Assembly (NCBI GenBank): GCA_934234005.1
Contig: CAKQHC010000008.1
Location: 1 to 28,761 of the forward strand
From: an uncultured Methanomassiliicoccales archaeon
GTDB taxonomy: Archaea > Thermoplasmatota > Thermoplasmata > Methanomassiliicoccales > Methanomethylophilaceae
Direction: 5' to 3'
Length of the DNA: 28,761 nucleotides
The position numbers and the translations under genes were made by a program. Position 1 is the stretch's first letter. Every line of letters begins with the position of its first letter. The notes beneath the pieces are model-generated. The model worked only from the letters and a program-made list of their open reading frames with translations. It did no database searches and had not been told where the DNA came from. Positions 16,800-25,877 of this stretch are shown here, piece by piece.

Positions 16800-17893
16800 C
16801 CGTCATCCATTGCCGGTAATGTTTTGATTGACTTCACGGCTTTCGGCAGTCTTCTGATTATATCTGCAATGCATATAAGTCCGATAAGCAGAATCAGAAG
16901 ATACGATATGCTGCCCCAGAACGGAGAGATGGATATGGCGCAGGTCATAAGGTCGGTCAGCGAATGGTAGAATATTGAAGCCAGCAATCCGAATCTGGCG
17001 TACAGATATCCCATTACCAATCCTCCGAATACAACCAGCGGTACTTTTGAAAAACCCCATCCGTCGGCGTGGGCGAATGCAAATACTGCTGTGCTTATAA
17101 TTATCAGCGCAACGGATATTTTGCTGAATCCGAATCCGCCCATGAGGTATCTCCACGGTTGGGGATTCTTTTTGTAAACAGCTACAATCATCATGGGCAG
17201 TCCGATCCATACCACTCTGGATACAAGTTCTTCCCATACTCCCGCATCGACATAGGTCAGAATCGAAAGACCGGTAGCTCCTTCGGGCATACCGTCGGGC
17301 ACGTCCAATCCATATCCCAACATCGATTCTATGAAGATGACTGCCAGCTCCATAATTATTATGCTGCCGAACAGTAACGAAATCCAGTACAGGGGCGTTT
17401 CTTCCGCAGTATCCGGATTATGCAGGATGTCTTTACGGAACAGTTTGGACGATCTTGCGAATACCCAGATCACAGAGGCAATGAACATTGTCAGTACAAA
17501 TAGCCAGTATATGTCCAATGCAATACCCGATATGGTGGTGACGCGCACCAGTTTTGGAACCAACAGGATTATGGTATTGGTGCATCCGGCGGAAATGATA
17601 TCGAATACTTCTCCCGTTTTAGTGATTACGGCTATGAATTCCGCAATCATCAGAATCGCAACGAATATGCATGATACAGTTGCCGCTCCGCGCAAAGCAT
17701 CTGTTGTGGACAGAGGCTTCTTTACATTGACGGCATAACTGTTGTTTCTGAGGCGAGTTCCGCACGCACCGCAGAAAACTGCGCCGGATGCACGCCATTT
17801 CTCGCATTCCGGACACAGAATCAGAGCATCCCCGCAACCGGAGCAGTAATGATATCCCAGATTACGGCATTCTTCACATTTCGGACATGTCAT
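16769..17893 (-). CDS. zinc-ribbon CPBP (CAAX-type) intramembrane metalloprotease
   Basis: A 374-aa membrane protein. Residues 1-45 contain two CxxC-CxxC zinc ribbons (Cys3/6, 17/20 and 28/31, 41/44). About eight membrane spans follow. The CPBP/Abi motifs are all there: EELVSR (Glu221, Glu222, Arg226), FAFAHADGW (His275) and SIFYHSLTD (His310). Such enzymes cleave substrates within the membrane; substrates in archaea are mostly unknown. A zinc-ribbon head on a CPBP protease is a common archaeal arrangement and may sense or recruit a partner. The ATG at 17893 overlaps the end of the upstream 209-aa gene by 20 nt, making it the last gene of a three-gene operon. Confidence 0.88.
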   Translation of the reverse strand: MTCPKCEECRNLGYHYCSGCGDALILCPECEKWRASGAVFCGACGTRLRNNSYAVNVKKPLSTTDALRGAATVSCIFVAILMIAEFIAVITKTGEVFDIISAGCTNTIILLVPKLVRVTTISGIALDIYWLFVLTMFIASVIWVFARSSKLFRKDILHNPDTAEETPLYWISLLFGSIIIMELAVIFIESMLGYGLDVPDGMPEGATGLSILTYVDAGVWEELVSRVVWIGLPMMIVAVYKKNPQPWRYLMGGFGFSKISVALIIISTAVFAFAHADGWGFSKVPLVVFGGLVMGYLYARFGLLASIFYHSLTDLMTCAISISPFWGSISYLLILLIGLICIADIIRRLPKAVKSIKTLPAMDDGQDNNFFKRF

Positions 17894-18503
17894 ATTCGGA
17901 CCTCAGCAATTTTCTGATTCCTTCGACTCTTTCGGTTTCCACACACGCCAGTATGTCTTTTTTGTATTCCGTAAGATGCGCCAATTCTTCCGCGATGTGT
18001 TTCTCTCTGAGTTCGGACATGGCACGGTACCCCTTTACTTTGTTTACATGGTTGTCCCATGCAACGGCAAAATCTTCTGGGTTGCTGCACGCAAAGTCTT
18101 TTTTAAGCCCTTTTTTGGCGAGTCTGTGTTCGCGTACGAAGTCCAGCGTACCCACTGTTTTACAATAAAGGTCCGTATAGTCTTCGTCGTTGTAGTCCAG
18201 GGCAATCGGTGTGATGCCGTTGTCTTTGCACCAGTCGACAAAGGCACACATAGCGGGGGACGGCATTTCGACATTGCCGAATTCGGACAGATGTTCTGCA
18301 TACACAAGATCAAGTTCGCTGACCTCATAATCGTCTTCCAATTCGGATCTTTTACCGAGTGCCATAATTCCGTCTACACCGAGTGCCATGGCATAGGCTT
18401 CATGTCCGTCCATTATGTTTTTGACGCGTTCGCCCTCTGAAACAAGTCCGTTGACGACCGGAAGTATGGTTATGACGGATTCTCCTTTCCGGAGAGTAAT
18501 CAT
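17874..18503 (-). CDS. conserved protein of unknown function, weak TraB-like character
   Basis: A 209-aa soluble, acidic protein with no membrane segment. It begins MITLRKGESVITILPVVNGL. Near the C-terminus, LREKHIAEELAHLTEYKKDI then LACVETERVEGIRKLL weakly resembles the end of TraB/PrgY domains, where an ERDxYIA helix precedes a strand and a GHVxGI motif. Here the Gly-His pair is replaced by Glu-Thr/Glu-Arg, so activity, if related, may be lost. I do not claim membership. It overlaps the COG1395 regulator by ATGA and the protease by 20 nt, so all three proteins should be made together. Confidence 0.75.
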   Translation of the reverse strand: MITLRKGESVITILPVVNGLVSEGERVKNIMDGHEAYAMALGVDGIMALGKRSELEDDYEVSELDLVYAEHLSEFGNVEMPSPAMCAFVDWCKDNGITPIALDYNDEDYTDLYCKTVGTLDFVREHRLAKKGLKKDFACSNPEDFAVAWDNHVNKVKGYRAMSELREKHIAEELAHLTEYKKDILACVETERVEGIRKLLRSEYDMSEM

Positions 18504-19441
18504 CTTTTGGTCCTCCGTGAAGCCACAAGATCGGTCAGCGCGTCGGTGCCGTCCATTTTCTGCAGTTCGTCTTTTGAGACCACCGCGGTGCTGTTTATGT
18601 TGTCGCGGTCGGTCTTCTTCTCCACAATCATTATGGAGAAGCGGTCCATGACTCTGGATATTTCCGAAGCTACTATGGCTCTCTGAACTACTTTTGTGTC
18701 ATCGATGCCTATACCCGTAAGCATGACCGTGTGAGAATCGTGCGTTACGGCTTCGAAAGGACTTTTAACTACCTGGGTCACAGTGAATCCCAGACTGCTT
18801 AATTGTTTGAGTGCCGGCGAATCTATGGTTTGCGGAGGATATTCTTCTTTGCTTCTCTCTTCGCTTCTGAACGAAAACGGATCTATCGGTTCGATTATGG
18901 GCAGACCCAAAAACTCCTCTATGCGCAGTGCCGCATCAATCATTGCACCCATTCCAGATTCGTACATTTGTATCGTGCGTCTGGATACCCCTGCGGTTTC
19001 CGCAAGCGTTCCGAGACTGATTCCTCTTTCTTCACGTGCACTTTTCAGAAGTTCGCTGTCCAATCTGACGTAAAGACCTCCGGGTGCGGCAAATATGAAG
19101 GGAGGCGCCTCGTCCAACAATAAATCGGCAAGCGTTTCGTTGGAAACGATGGAGATGTTGAACCTGGAATATACTATTCCCGGTTCAAGTACGCCGGAAC
19201 TGGAACGTTCTCCCGTGACTAATGGTACGGCTCCGAGAGAATGAGCCAGAACTTTCATTTCCTCTGCATTGTCCTTAGAAAACGCATCGATGTTGCTTAA
19301 TACCTTGACGATGAGGACCTTGTCGTCCTGTCTGGCAACCACGTCGAAACAGATCCCCCTTATGTTGAGGGCTGAAGAAACATCGAATCCCGCTTTAGCC
19401 AGAATTGCGCGGGTTGTGTTTATCAATTCGTTTCTGCCCAT
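18500..19441 (-). CDS. COG1395-type HTH transcriptional regulator
   Basis: A 313-aa archaeal regulator. The N-terminal 120 residues form a nuclease-like fold without obvious catalytic residues (GICFDVVARQDDKVLIVKVL). A Cro/C1-type helix-turn-helix spans about residues 130-190 (AREERGISLGTLAETAGVSR, RTIQMYESG). A C-terminal domain of about 110 residues follows. The order and length match the archaeal putative HTH-type transcriptional regulatory protein family. No target is known. It heads an operon with the unknown 209-aa protein and the CPBP protease, so it may control them. The start is the ATG at 19441, about 29 nt after a TATA box, implying an almost leaderless mRNA. Confidence 0.9.
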   Translation of the reverse strand: MGRNELINTTRAILAKAGFDVSSALNIRGICFDVVARQDDKVLIVKVLSNIDAFSKDNAEEMKVLAHSLGAVPLVTGERSSSGVLEPGIVYSRFNISIVSNETLADLLLDEAPPFIFAAPGGLYVRLDSELLKSAREERGISLGTLAETAGVSRRTIQMYESGMGAMIDAALRIEEFLGLPIIEPIDPFSFRSEERSKEEYPPQTIDSPALKQLSSLGFTVTQVVKSPFEAVTHDSHTVMLTGIGIDDTKVVQRAIVASEISRVMDRFSIMIVEKKTDRDNINSTAVVSKDELQKMDGTDALTDLVASRRTKR

Positions 19442-19464
19442 AATTGAATGTTACCTTCGTACTT

Positions 19465-19476
19465 CTATAAAATAAG
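19465..19476 (-). promoter_or_regulatory. promoter of the COG1395 operon
   Basis: Read on the minus strand, CTTATTTTATAG is a TATA box centred about 29 nt before the ATG at 19441. No Shine-Dalgarno sequence is visible before that ATG. Confidence 0.6.
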
Positions 19477-19563
19477 TATCCACGCTGTTCATTTTTATCG
19501 TGTGGGTATCCGAAGGTATTCCATCGACAAAGGATGGGCAGACGATTGATACGGGAGAGAAAC

Positions 19564-19579
19564 CCGTCCCGGAGGACGG
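19564..19579 (-). terminator. hairpin after hsp20
   Basis: CCGTCC/GGACGG with a 4-nt loop lies 12 nt past the hsp20 stop on the minus strand. It is followed by GGGTTTCTCTCCCG, which is pyrimidine-rich and can form another short hairpin. A plausible end of the Cdc48-Hsp20 transcript; the T-tract is weak. The rest of 19477-19563 shows no gene. Confidence 0.45.
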
Positions 19580-19591
19580 ATCTCTCAGACC

Positions 19592-20056
19592 TCAGGATAT
19601 TTGAATCCTGTGACCCGTTACGGTGTTGTTTTTGGAATCTGCGGTCACTTCCAACACACCGTTGTTGAAGTCGGCTTTTGCGGATTCCGGTTTGATGTCG
19701 CAGGGCAATGCGAGCGTTCTGCTCAGTTTTTTGCCCCTGACATTGGCGGAGATCGATATCGTGCTGTCGGTGCACGACAGGTCTATGTCTTCTTTGGAGG
19801 CTCCGGGGATGTCTGCGACGGCTCTGACAATGTTTCCCTCCTGGGACACGTCGGCGAAGAACCCTCCCTCGTCCGGAACTCCCAAAGCGGGCGCGGTGTT
19901 GCCGAATTCGCGCGTGTGCGTCTGTCCGTCCGGTCCGCGGTATGTCACATATCCGTAGGTTCTGACCCCGTTCTTCTGATCGTTGAACGCCTGGGCCATT
20001 CTGCGTTCGATCTCCTCAAATTCCCTGAACATCCCGTTGAAGATGTCATCGAACAT
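19592..20056 (-). CDS. hsp20: small heat shock protein Hsp20 (alpha-crystallin family)
   Basis: A 154-aa ATP-independent chaperone that holds unfolding proteins. The N-terminal part (MFDDIFNGMFREFEEIERRM) and a glycine-rich middle lead to the alpha-crystallin domain, from about residue 75, with VRAVADIPGASKEDIDLSCT and a closing NNGVLEVTADS. The C-terminus ends RIQIS, which supplies the IxI motif used for oligomer assembly. The start is the ATG at 20056, because AAGGAGTGA lies five bases upstream; a GTG at 20065 would sit inside that Shine-Dalgarno sequence. It follows cdc48 by about 40 nt on the same strand, apparently in one operon under the Phr-like regulator. Confidence 0.95.
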   Translation of the reverse strand: MFDDIFNGMFREFEEIERRMAQAFNDQKNGVRTYGYVTYRGPDGQTHTREFGNTAPALGVPDEGGFFADVSQEGNIVRAVADIPGASKEDIDLSCTDSTISISANVRGKKLSRTLALPCDIKPESAKADFNNGVLEVTADSKNNTVTGHRIQIS

Positions 20057-20095
20057 AGTTATCACTCCTTTGTTTCCTTTTTACTTTCGTTCTTT

Positions 20096-22255
20096 TTACT
20101 GATTGCCGTAGTCTTTGAGGGTTTTCCTCGAAGCGGGACCGAATTTTCCAAGTGCCGCTTCGAAGTCTTCCTTCGAGACTTTGCATGCCGCAATTTCCTC
20201 GTCGGTGGGGTTTGTCTTTTCACGGACAAGACGCCTTACGGCGTTCATTACGGCTTCGTTGCATATCGCACCGATGTCTGCACCGGTGCATCCTTCCGTT
20301 TTATCAGCCAGGTCGCTGAGGCTGACGTCGTCGGCCAGAGGCTTTCCGCGGGTATGGATTCCGAAGATGGATTCCCTGGATGCCTTATCCGGAGGTCCGA
20401 TGAAGATTGATTTGTCGAATCTTCCCGGCCTGAGCAGAGCGGGATCCATTATATCGGGTCTGTTGGTCGCGGCGATGACCACGACATCGTTCAAACCTTC
20501 GAGTCCGTCCATTTCTGTCAGCATCTGGGATATGACACGCTCGGTTACGTTGCTGTCCGATCCGGTTCCCCTTTCGGGTGCAATCGAATCGATTTCGTCC
20601 ATGAAGATCACACAGGGAGATGCCTGTCTTGCCTTCCTGAACGTTTCCCTCACGGCCTTCTCGGATTCACCGACCCATTTGTTGAGGAATTCGGGACCCT
20701 TAACCGATATGAAGTTGGCTTCGGATTCTGTTGCCACGGCTTTTGCGAGCATGGTCTTACCGGTTCCCGGAGGTCCGTACAGCAGGATTCCCTTCGGAGG
20801 TCTGGCATTCATATGTTCGAAGACTTTTCCGAACTTGAGAGGCCATTCGACGGCTTCTTTCAGCTCCTGTTTGGCTTCTTCCAGAGCTCCGATGTCCTCC
20901 CACTTGACGTTGGGCTTCTCGATCAGGACTTCCCTCATGGTCGAAGGCTGCATATCTTTCAGAGCGCTCTTGAAATCATCTTTTGTGACAAGGATGTTGT
21001 TCAGAACCTCCTTGGGTATTTCTTCGGCTTCGAGATCAACATCGGGCAGTACACGCCTGAGCGCGGCCATTGCCGCTTCTTTGGTCAGAGCGGACAGATC
21101 CGCACCGGCATATCCGTGGGTCTTGTCTGCAAGCCATCCCAGGTCGACATCGTCGGCCAGAGGCATTCCGCGGGTATGAATCTGGAGGATTTCCAGACGG
21201 CCGTTCCTGTCGGGAATTCCGATTTCGATTTCCCTGTCGAACCTTCCGGGTCTTCTCAGAGCCTCGTCTATGGAGTTGGGCCTGTTGGTGGCACCGATGA
21301 CCACGACTTTTCCTCTGGAGTTGAGACCGTCCATGAGCGACAGCAACTGGGCGACGATACGTCTTTCTTCTTCTCCCGAAACTTCGTCTCTCTTGGGTGC
21401 AATCGAGTCGATTTCATCGATGAAGATGATGCTGGGCGCATTCTCTTCCGCATCCTTGAAGATCTCTCTGAGCTTTCCTTCGGATTCTCCGTAGAACTTG
21501 CTCACAATCTCGGGTCCGCCGATGGAGATAAAGTTGCTGCTTGTCTCTCCCGCAACGGCTTTGGCGAGCATAGTCTTACCGGTTCCCGGCGGTCCGTGGA
21601 GCAGGACACCTTTAGGAGCTTCGACACCCAACCTCTTGAAGAGTTCAGGATGTCTGAGAGGAAGTTCGACCATTTCCCTGATTTTCTTGACGGCATCTCC
21701 TAGACCTCCGATATCATCGTATGATACCTGGGGCACATCGCCCGTTTTGGCTGCGGGTTTTTCGGAAACCTTCACATTTGTTCCGGGACCCATCATGACG
21801 GCTTCTCCGGAAGGGGTGAACGAAGTGACGATCAGGTCTATCTTGTTTCCCATTACGTTCAGAGTGATGGTATCTCCTTTAGCCAGAGCACGTCCTTCAA
21901 GGGTCTGTTTAAGGAATTCTTCTCCGCCCTGCAGCCTAAGCTGTTCGGTAGGAGAGAACACCAGTTTCTCGGCTTCCTTTGCGACGACTTTTTTGATAGA
22001 TACCTTCTCGTCGAGGGATACTCCCGCATTGCGTCTGGTGGAACCGTCAATTCTTATGATTCCCTTGTCGGTGTCTTCGTCTGCACCTCTGAGCACCTTT
22101 GCAACGGTTTTCCTGTTTCCTTCGATTTGGATTATGTCACCGAATTTTATTCCGAGAACATCCATTATCCTCGGATCGAGTCTTGCGATACCTTTTCCGG
22201 TCTCGCCGGCTTTGAGCTCGGCAACCTTGATTGCTTTATCGTTGACCATATTCAT
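20096..22255 (-). CDS. cdc48: Cdc48/VAT-type AAA ATPase (p97 homologue)
   Basis: A 719-aa double-ring unfoldase that extracts and unfolds proteins, commonly feeding the proteasome in archaea. It has an N domain (about 1-185, [20 protein letters not shown]). D1 carries Walker A GPPGTGKT (221-228) and Walker [16 protein letters not shown]2 carries a second GPPGTGKT and [15 protein letters not shown]. Arginine-finger segments [13 protein letters not shown] and [12 protein letters not shown] are present. It ends [13 protein letters not shown] see no HbYX motif at the very end. The ATG at 22255 overlaps the regulator's stop (ATGA); a second ATG two codons later is a better distance from GAGGT. It is the middle gene of the regulator-cdc48-hsp20 operon. 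Confidence 0.97.
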   Translation of the reverse strand: MNMVNDKAIKVAELKAGETGKGIARLDPRIMDVLGIKFGDIIQIEGNRKTVAKVLRGADEDTDKGIIRIDGSTRRNAGVSLDEKVSIKKVVAKEAEKLVFSPTEQLRLQGGEEFLKQTLEGRALAKGDTITLNVMGNKIDLIVTSFTPSGEAVMMGPGTNVKVSEKPAAKTGDVPQVSYDDIGGLGDAVKKIREMVELPLRHPELFKRLGVEAPKGVLLHGPPGTGKTMLAKAVAGETSSNFISIGGPEIVSKFYGESEGKLREIFKDAEENAPSIIFIDEIDSIAPKRDEVSGEEERRIVAQLLSLMDGLNSRGKVVVIGATNRPNSIDEALRRPGRFDREIEIGIPDRNGRLEILQIHTRGMPLADDVDLGWLADKTHGYAGADLSALTKEAAMAALRRVLPDVDLEAEEIPKEVLNNILVTKDDFKSALKDMQPSTMREVLIEKPNVKWEDIGALEEAKQELKEAVEWPLKFGKVFEHMNARPPKGILLYGPPGTGKTMLAKAVATESEANFISVKGPEFLNKWVGESEKAVRETFRKARQASPCVIFMDEIDSIAPERGTGSDSNVTERVISQMLTEMDGLEGLNDVVVIAATNRPDIMDPALLRPGRFDKSIFIGPPDKASRESIFGIHTRGKPLADDVSLSDLADKTEGCTGADIGAICNEAVMNAVRRLVREKTNPTDEEIAACKVSKEDFEAALGKFGPASRKTLKDYGNQ

Positions 22256-22797
22256 ACCTCCATGGTGATCTTTTTCTTTTCGGGGGATTCCGCCCTCTCC
22301 GTCGTACTGCTTATTTTTTCTTCGATTGCTTTTCTTTCATGAATCTCCATATCTTTCGGAAGCGAATCGAGAACGTCCGAAACGAGTTTTTCACGCATCT
22401 TTTCGAGTTTTCTTTTCTCTTCTTCCAGACGGGCCATTCCGCGGTCGATTTCGGCAATGCGTTCCATCGCATCGTTGATTTCTCCCTGTACGCTTTCGGC
22501 CCCCCTGTATGTCAGGATCTTGGTGGAGAACATGCTTCCGTGCATGTCGACTACCAGAGTGAACTCCCGATTGGGAACATAGACGATTCTTTCCGGACCC
22601 ATGGAACTGCTTTCGCGGTAACTCGATACGAGGCCGTTGCGTTCCATCAGAGCCAGATTTTTCATGACTGCCTGCTGGCTTACACCGAGTTCCTTGGACA
22701 GCTGCAGAGGGTAACTGGGGGCGGTCATAAGTGTCTCCAGGATTTTTCTGCGGGTCCTGTTCTCAATCATAGTCAGTAGTTGGTCGATTTCATCCAT
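22252..22797 (-). CDS. ArsR-type HTH regulator, Phr-like (heat-shock repressor candidate)
   Basis: A 181-aa protein. A winged helix fills residues 1-75 ([40 protein letters not shown]). A middle wing/beta region follows ([20 protein letters not shown]). The C-terminal half is a charged coiled coil ([20 protein letters not shown]). Both arrangement and wording resemble Phr, the Pyrococcus heat-shock repressor that controls hsp20, an AAA+ ATPase gene and itself. Here the regulator is followed directly by cdc48 (ATGA overlap) and hsp20, so the known Phr targets appear as one operon. The ATG at 22797 lies about 60 nt after a TATA box. Phr function is inference from similarity and context. Confidence 0.88.
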   Translation of the reverse strand: MDEIDQLLTMIENRTRRKILETLMTAPSYPLQLSKELGVSQQAVMKNLALMERNGLVSSYRESSSMGPERIVYVPNREFTLVVDMHGSMFSTKILTYRGAESVQGEINDAMERIAEIDRGMARLEEEKRKLEKMREKLVSDVLDSLPKDMEIHERKAIEEKISSTTERAESPEKKKITMEV

Positions 22798-22851
22798 GTT
22801 ATCTCTCGGTTGTTATCTCATGGTTCACTACTCATATGTATGTCTGATGTT

Positions 22852-22862
22852 CTATATAATAC
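22852..22862 (-). promoter_or_regulatory. promoter of the regulator-cdc48-hsp20 operon
   Basis: On the minus strand GTATTATATAG, preceded by AAAAA, forms a TATA box about 55-60 nt before the regulator ATG, giving a leader of some 30-35 nt. Just downstream lies CATACATATGAG, partly palindromic (CATATG), where an autorepressor could sit. I did not find a clear match to a published Phr operator. Confidence 0.6.
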
Positions 22863-22912
22863 TTTTTATATTGATGTACATTTATGGGCATTCGTGTTTA
22901 AATTTGACCTTA

Positions 22913-22925
22913 ATAATATATATTA
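22913..22925 (+). promoter_or_regulatory. promoter of trpB2 (leaderless)
   Basis: ATAATATATATTA centred about 26 nt before the ATG at 22945 is an ideal TATA position for a leaderless mRNA. No Shine-Dalgarno sequence precedes the ATG. Confidence 0.7.
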
Positions 22926-22944
22926 ATAAGAAATAACAAGACCT

Positions 22945-24267
22945 ATGGCAATACCGAAAGACGCAAAAATCATGCTCGATGTCGAAGAGATACCGAAACA
23001 GTGGTACAACATCGCAGCCGATTTGAAGAATCTTCAGCCTCCGCTGAATCCTTCCACGGGCAAACCCGCAAAACCCGAAGATTTTTCCCCCATATTCTGT
23101 AAACCCATCATTGAACAGGAAGGTTCTACCCAGAGATGGATTGACATTCCCGAGGAAGTAAGAGATGGATTTGTTTCCCTCAACCGTCCTTCTCCTCTTC
23201 AGAGGGCATATCGTCTTGAAAAATACCTCAAGACTCCGGCTAAAATTTACTTCAAGAGAGAGGATCTGAGCCCTCTCGGAAGCCATAAGGGTAACACGGC
23301 TCTCGCACAGGCATATTATAATGCCGAATCCGGAATACACACCCTGACAACCGAGACCGGTGCAGGCCAGTGGGGAACGGCTCTTTCCATGGTCTCCAAT
23401 ATTTTTGATATAAAGACGACTGTATTCATGGTTAAGGGAAGTTACAACCAAAAACCCTTCAGAAAGACCCTGATGAATATGTACGGCGCAGAGGTATACG
23501 CATCCCCCAGCGAGTATACCGAATTCGGAAGGAAGATTCTCAAGGAACACCCGGATACCACAGGGTCGCTCGGTATAGCTATTTCCGAAGCATGTGAGCT
23601 CGCCGTTAAAGATCCGAATACCTGTTATGCTCTCGGTTCCGTTTTGAATCACGTAATGCTCCACCAGACAGTCATTGGTTTGGAGACCAAGATACAGATG
23701 GAGAAGGCAGAGATTGTACCCGACTACATGATTGCATGTGCCGGAGGAGGTTCGAACTTCGCAGGATTCACTTTCCCGATGATGTATGATAAAATCCGCG
23801 GAAAGAGCGACTGCAACATTATTGCCGTAGAACCGAAGGCAGCACCCACGCTCACACACGGAGAATACAAGTACGACTTCGGAGACACTGCGGGAATGAC
23901 TCCTCTTTTGATGATGTACACTTTGGGACACGACTTTATTCCCAAGGCCATTCACGCAGGCGGATTAAGATATCACGGTATGTCTCCCCTTGTATCTGCG
24001 GCATACCGCGACGGACTCGCAACTGCCACTTCATACGATCAGACGGAGACTTTCCAGGCAGGATGCCTGTTTGCCAAGACGGAAGGAATAGTTCCCGCTC
24101 CGGAGTCCTGTCATGCATTGAAAGCAGCTATTGACAAAGCCCTCGAGTGCAAGGTTACGGGCGAAGAGAAGACGATAGTGTTCTGTCTGTCCGGACACGG
24201 ACTCATCGATCTGTACGGATACCAACAGTATCTCGACGGAACTCTTCCCTCTTCGGCAGCCGAATGA
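22945..24267 (+). CDS. trpB: tryptophan synthase beta chain, TrpB2 type
   Basis: A 440-aa pyridoxal-phosphate enzyme that joins indole and serine to make tryptophan. The chain is the longer TrpB2 form, with an extended N-terminus ([20 protein letters not shown]) absent from TrpB1. [20 protein letters not shown] contains the PLP lysine, Lys115. [10 protein letters not shown] and [10 protein letters not shown] (PLP phosphate loop) are intact. There is no trpA or other trp gene nearby, as is common for TrpB2, which need not work with TrpA and may salvage indole. It has its own leaderless promoter and its own terminator, so it is a single-gene unit. It is divergent from the heat-shock operon. Confidence 0.96.
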   Translation: MAIPKDAKIMLDVEEIPKQWYNIAADLKNLQPPLNPSTGKPAKPEDFSPIFCKPIIEQEGSTQRWIDIPEEVRDGFVSLNRPSPLQRAYRLEKYLKTPAKIYFKREDLSPLGSHKGNTALAQAYYNAESGIHTLTTETGAGQWGTALSMVSNIFDIKTTVFMVKGSYNQKPFRKTLMNMYGAEVYASPSEYTEFGRKILKEHPDTTGSLGIAISEACELAVKDPNTCYALGSVLNHVMLHQTVIGLETKIQMEKAEIVPDYMIACAGGGSNFAGFTFPMMYDKIRGKSDCNIIAVEPKAAPTLTHGEYKYDFGDTAGMTPLLMMYTLGHDFIPKAIHAGGLRYHGMSPLVSAAYRDGLATATSYDQTETFQAGCLFAKTEGIVPAPESCHALKAAIDKALECKVTGEEKTIVFCLSGHGLIDLYGYQQYLDGTLPSSAAE

Positions 24268-24274
24268 GGGCATC

Positions 24275-24312
24275 AACCCGCCTGATGGGAATTCGGGCGG
24301 GTTCTTCTTTTT
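24275..24312 (+). terminator. intrinsic-type terminator after trpB2
   Basis: AACCCGCC (24275-24282) pairs perfectly with GGCGGGTT (24296-24303) and is followed by CTTCTTTTT. This is the most convincing hairpin/T-tract in the window. The T-tract runs directly into the TATA box of endA. Confidence 0.75.
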
Positions 24313-24317
24313 ATAAT
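24310..24317 (+). promoter_or_regulatory. promoter of endA
   Basis: TTTATAAT is centred about 29 nt before the GTG at 24343 and shares bases with the T-tract of the trpB2 terminator. Spacing implies a leader of only about 3 nt. Confidence 0.5.
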
Positions 24318-24342
24318 ACTAATAATAACACCATTATGGTCG

Positions 24343-25455
24343 GTGTTACATACGGTTGGAATTCTTGTCGACGATATGGTGGTCGTTTCCGATCAGAGCG
24401 AGGGAAGCAGACTCTATACCAAAGGAAATTACGGTTATCCGCGCAGCGGAGGCGGTCTCGATTTGGATCTGATGGAGGCTACATATCTGGTCGAGTGTTC
24501 CAGGCTCGATGTCGAAAGAGACGGTTTGCATGTAGGATTTGAAGAACTGTTCAGATACTCTTCGGGATTGGTTCAGGGATTCGAAATCGTGTATGCTGCG
24601 TACCGTGATTTGAGACAGAGAGGATTGGTAGTAAAACTGGAATCCGGAAGTTTTGACCTCTCTGTATTCCTGAGCGGAACAAATATGAGCAATTCCCGTC
24701 CGGAGTTCTTTGTCCGTACGGTTTCCGAACGCAATTCAATCGAGATTTCCGAATTTGTGGATCAGATTACGGATGTTCGTAAGAGAAATAAAAAGCTTCT
24801 TTACGGGGTTGTGGACGAGGAAGGAGATATCGTTTACTACACCATGTCTCTGAGAGATCCTTCGGGAACCGTATTTCCGGAGAAGATGGACAGAAAACCT
24901 ACGGGTTGGCTGATAAACGACCGTGTTATTCTCACAGACCATAATGATATGGAAGCTCTTCGCGATTACGGTTATTACGGGAAGATGGTCGGGGGCTTAT
25001 ATCAGCTGTCTTTGATAGAAAGCTGTTATCTGATCGGTAAGGGAAGGCTCACCGTTCTGGATTCGAACGATACGGAATTGGGATTCGAAGATCTCCGCGA
25101 TTTCGCCAGGACGCTGCAGGATGAGTTCGATCTGCGTTACAAAGTGTTCGACGATATGAGGCAAAGGGGTTTGGTTGTGAAGACCGGTTTCAAATACGGC
25201 ACCCATTTCCGTGTTTACGAGAATTCTCCCGATGACTGTCATGCACGTTATTTGGTGCACGCGGTATCGGACGACAGTTTGAAACTGTGGCCCGAAATTT
25301 CCAGAACAGTCCGTCTTTCGGGCGGTGTCAAGAAAGAGATTCTCTTTGGAAGAGTGTACCGTAACGAGATTCAGTATCTGGAATTCAAATGGTACAAGCC
25401 CGGAGTCATTCCGAAAACAGAGAAAAAATCAGTCAAACGCCGATCCGATAGATAA
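24343..25455 (+). CDS. endA: tRNA-splicing endonuclease (tRNA-intron lyase)
   Basis: A 370-aa enzyme that cuts introns from tRNA at the bulge-helix-bulge. The chain is a tandem repeat: each half has an LYxKGxYGxP-like N-subdomain and a DxRQRGLVVK-containing C-subdomain (residues 89-98 and 271-280). Only the second half keeps the catalytic region, TGFKYGTHFRVYE then HARYLVHAV and RTVRLSGGVKK. A tyrosine (285 or 292), His300 and Lys330/331 fit the Tyr-His-Lys triad. This is the fused form that acts as a homodimer in many euryarchaea; the first half is structural. The start is a GTG at 24343, since GILVDDMVVV before the internal ATG at 24376 matches the family N-terminus. It was probably translated leaderlessly. 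Confidence 0.92.
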   Translation: MLHTVGILVDDMVVVSDQSEGSRLYTKGNYGYPRSGGGLDLDLMEATYLVECSRLDVERDGLHVGFEELFRYSSGLVQGFEIVYAAYRDLRQRGLVVKLESGSFDLSVFLSGTNMSNSRPEFFVRTVSERNSIEISEFVDQITDVRKRNKKLLYGVVDEEGDIVYYTMSLRDPSGTVFPEKMDRKPTGWLINDRVILTDHNDMEALRDYGYYGKMVGGLYQLSLIESCYLIGKGRLTVLDSNDTELGFEDLRDFARTLQDEFDLRYKVFDDMRQRGLVVKTGFKYGTHFRVYENSPDDCHARYLVHAVSDDSLKLWPEISRTVRLSGGVKKEILFGRVYRNEIQYLEFKWYKPGVIPKTEKKSVKRRSDR

Positions 25456-25485
25456 GATTAAGACTAAACATGTGTGTGTATGTGC

Positions 25486-25836
25486 ATGTTCTGTCCCAAA
25501 TGCGGAAAACAGATCGAAGTCACGGATCAGTTTTGTCCTTCGTGCGGTTGCAGCATATCCAATGCTTGCGCGCAGGATTTTGCTCCGACCCGTGTTTCGG
25601 CACCTACTAAAAATGTAGCGGTAGCACTGATTTTATCGGTAATTATTCCCGGCCTCGGTCAGATATACTGCGGAAAGGTTCTGAAGGGAATACTTTTCCT
25701 AGTAATATCGGTATTTTTCTTGGTTGGATTTTCACTGATCGGTCTGGTAATTTGGATTTTCAACATATATGATACATACAAGACCGTACAGACATATAAC
25801 GAAAGCATCTATAGAACAGGCAATCCTCCGTGGTGA
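25486..25836 (+). CDS. zinc-ribbon/TM2-like membrane protein, paralogue 1
   Basis: A 116-aa protein. The N-terminal zinc ribbon is MFCPKCGKQIEV to FCPSCG (Cys3, 6, 17, 20), followed by a short linker. Two hydrophobic segments follow: VALILSVIIPGLGQIYCGKV and LFLVISVFFLVGFSLIGLVI. The PGLGQIYCGK turn and the closing helix with NIYDTYKT resemble TM2-type domains. It ends TGNPPW, as does the next gene. ATGs at 25480 and 25486 and a GTG at 25474 are possible starts. I chose 25486 because it aligns exactly with the start of the paralogue. No good Shine-Dalgarno sequence is visible. Function is unknown; the fold suggests a small membrane protein with a cytoplasmic metal-binding head. Confidence 0.82.
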   Translation: MFCPKCGKQIEVTDQFCPSCGCSISNACAQDFAPTRVSAPTKNVAVALILSVIIPGLGQIYCGKVLKGILFLVISVFFLVGFSLIGLVIWIFNIYDTYKTVQTYNESIYRTGNPPW

Positions 25837-25877
25837 GTTTACCAAAAGATATCAATTCTGATATTGGAGGACATCTT

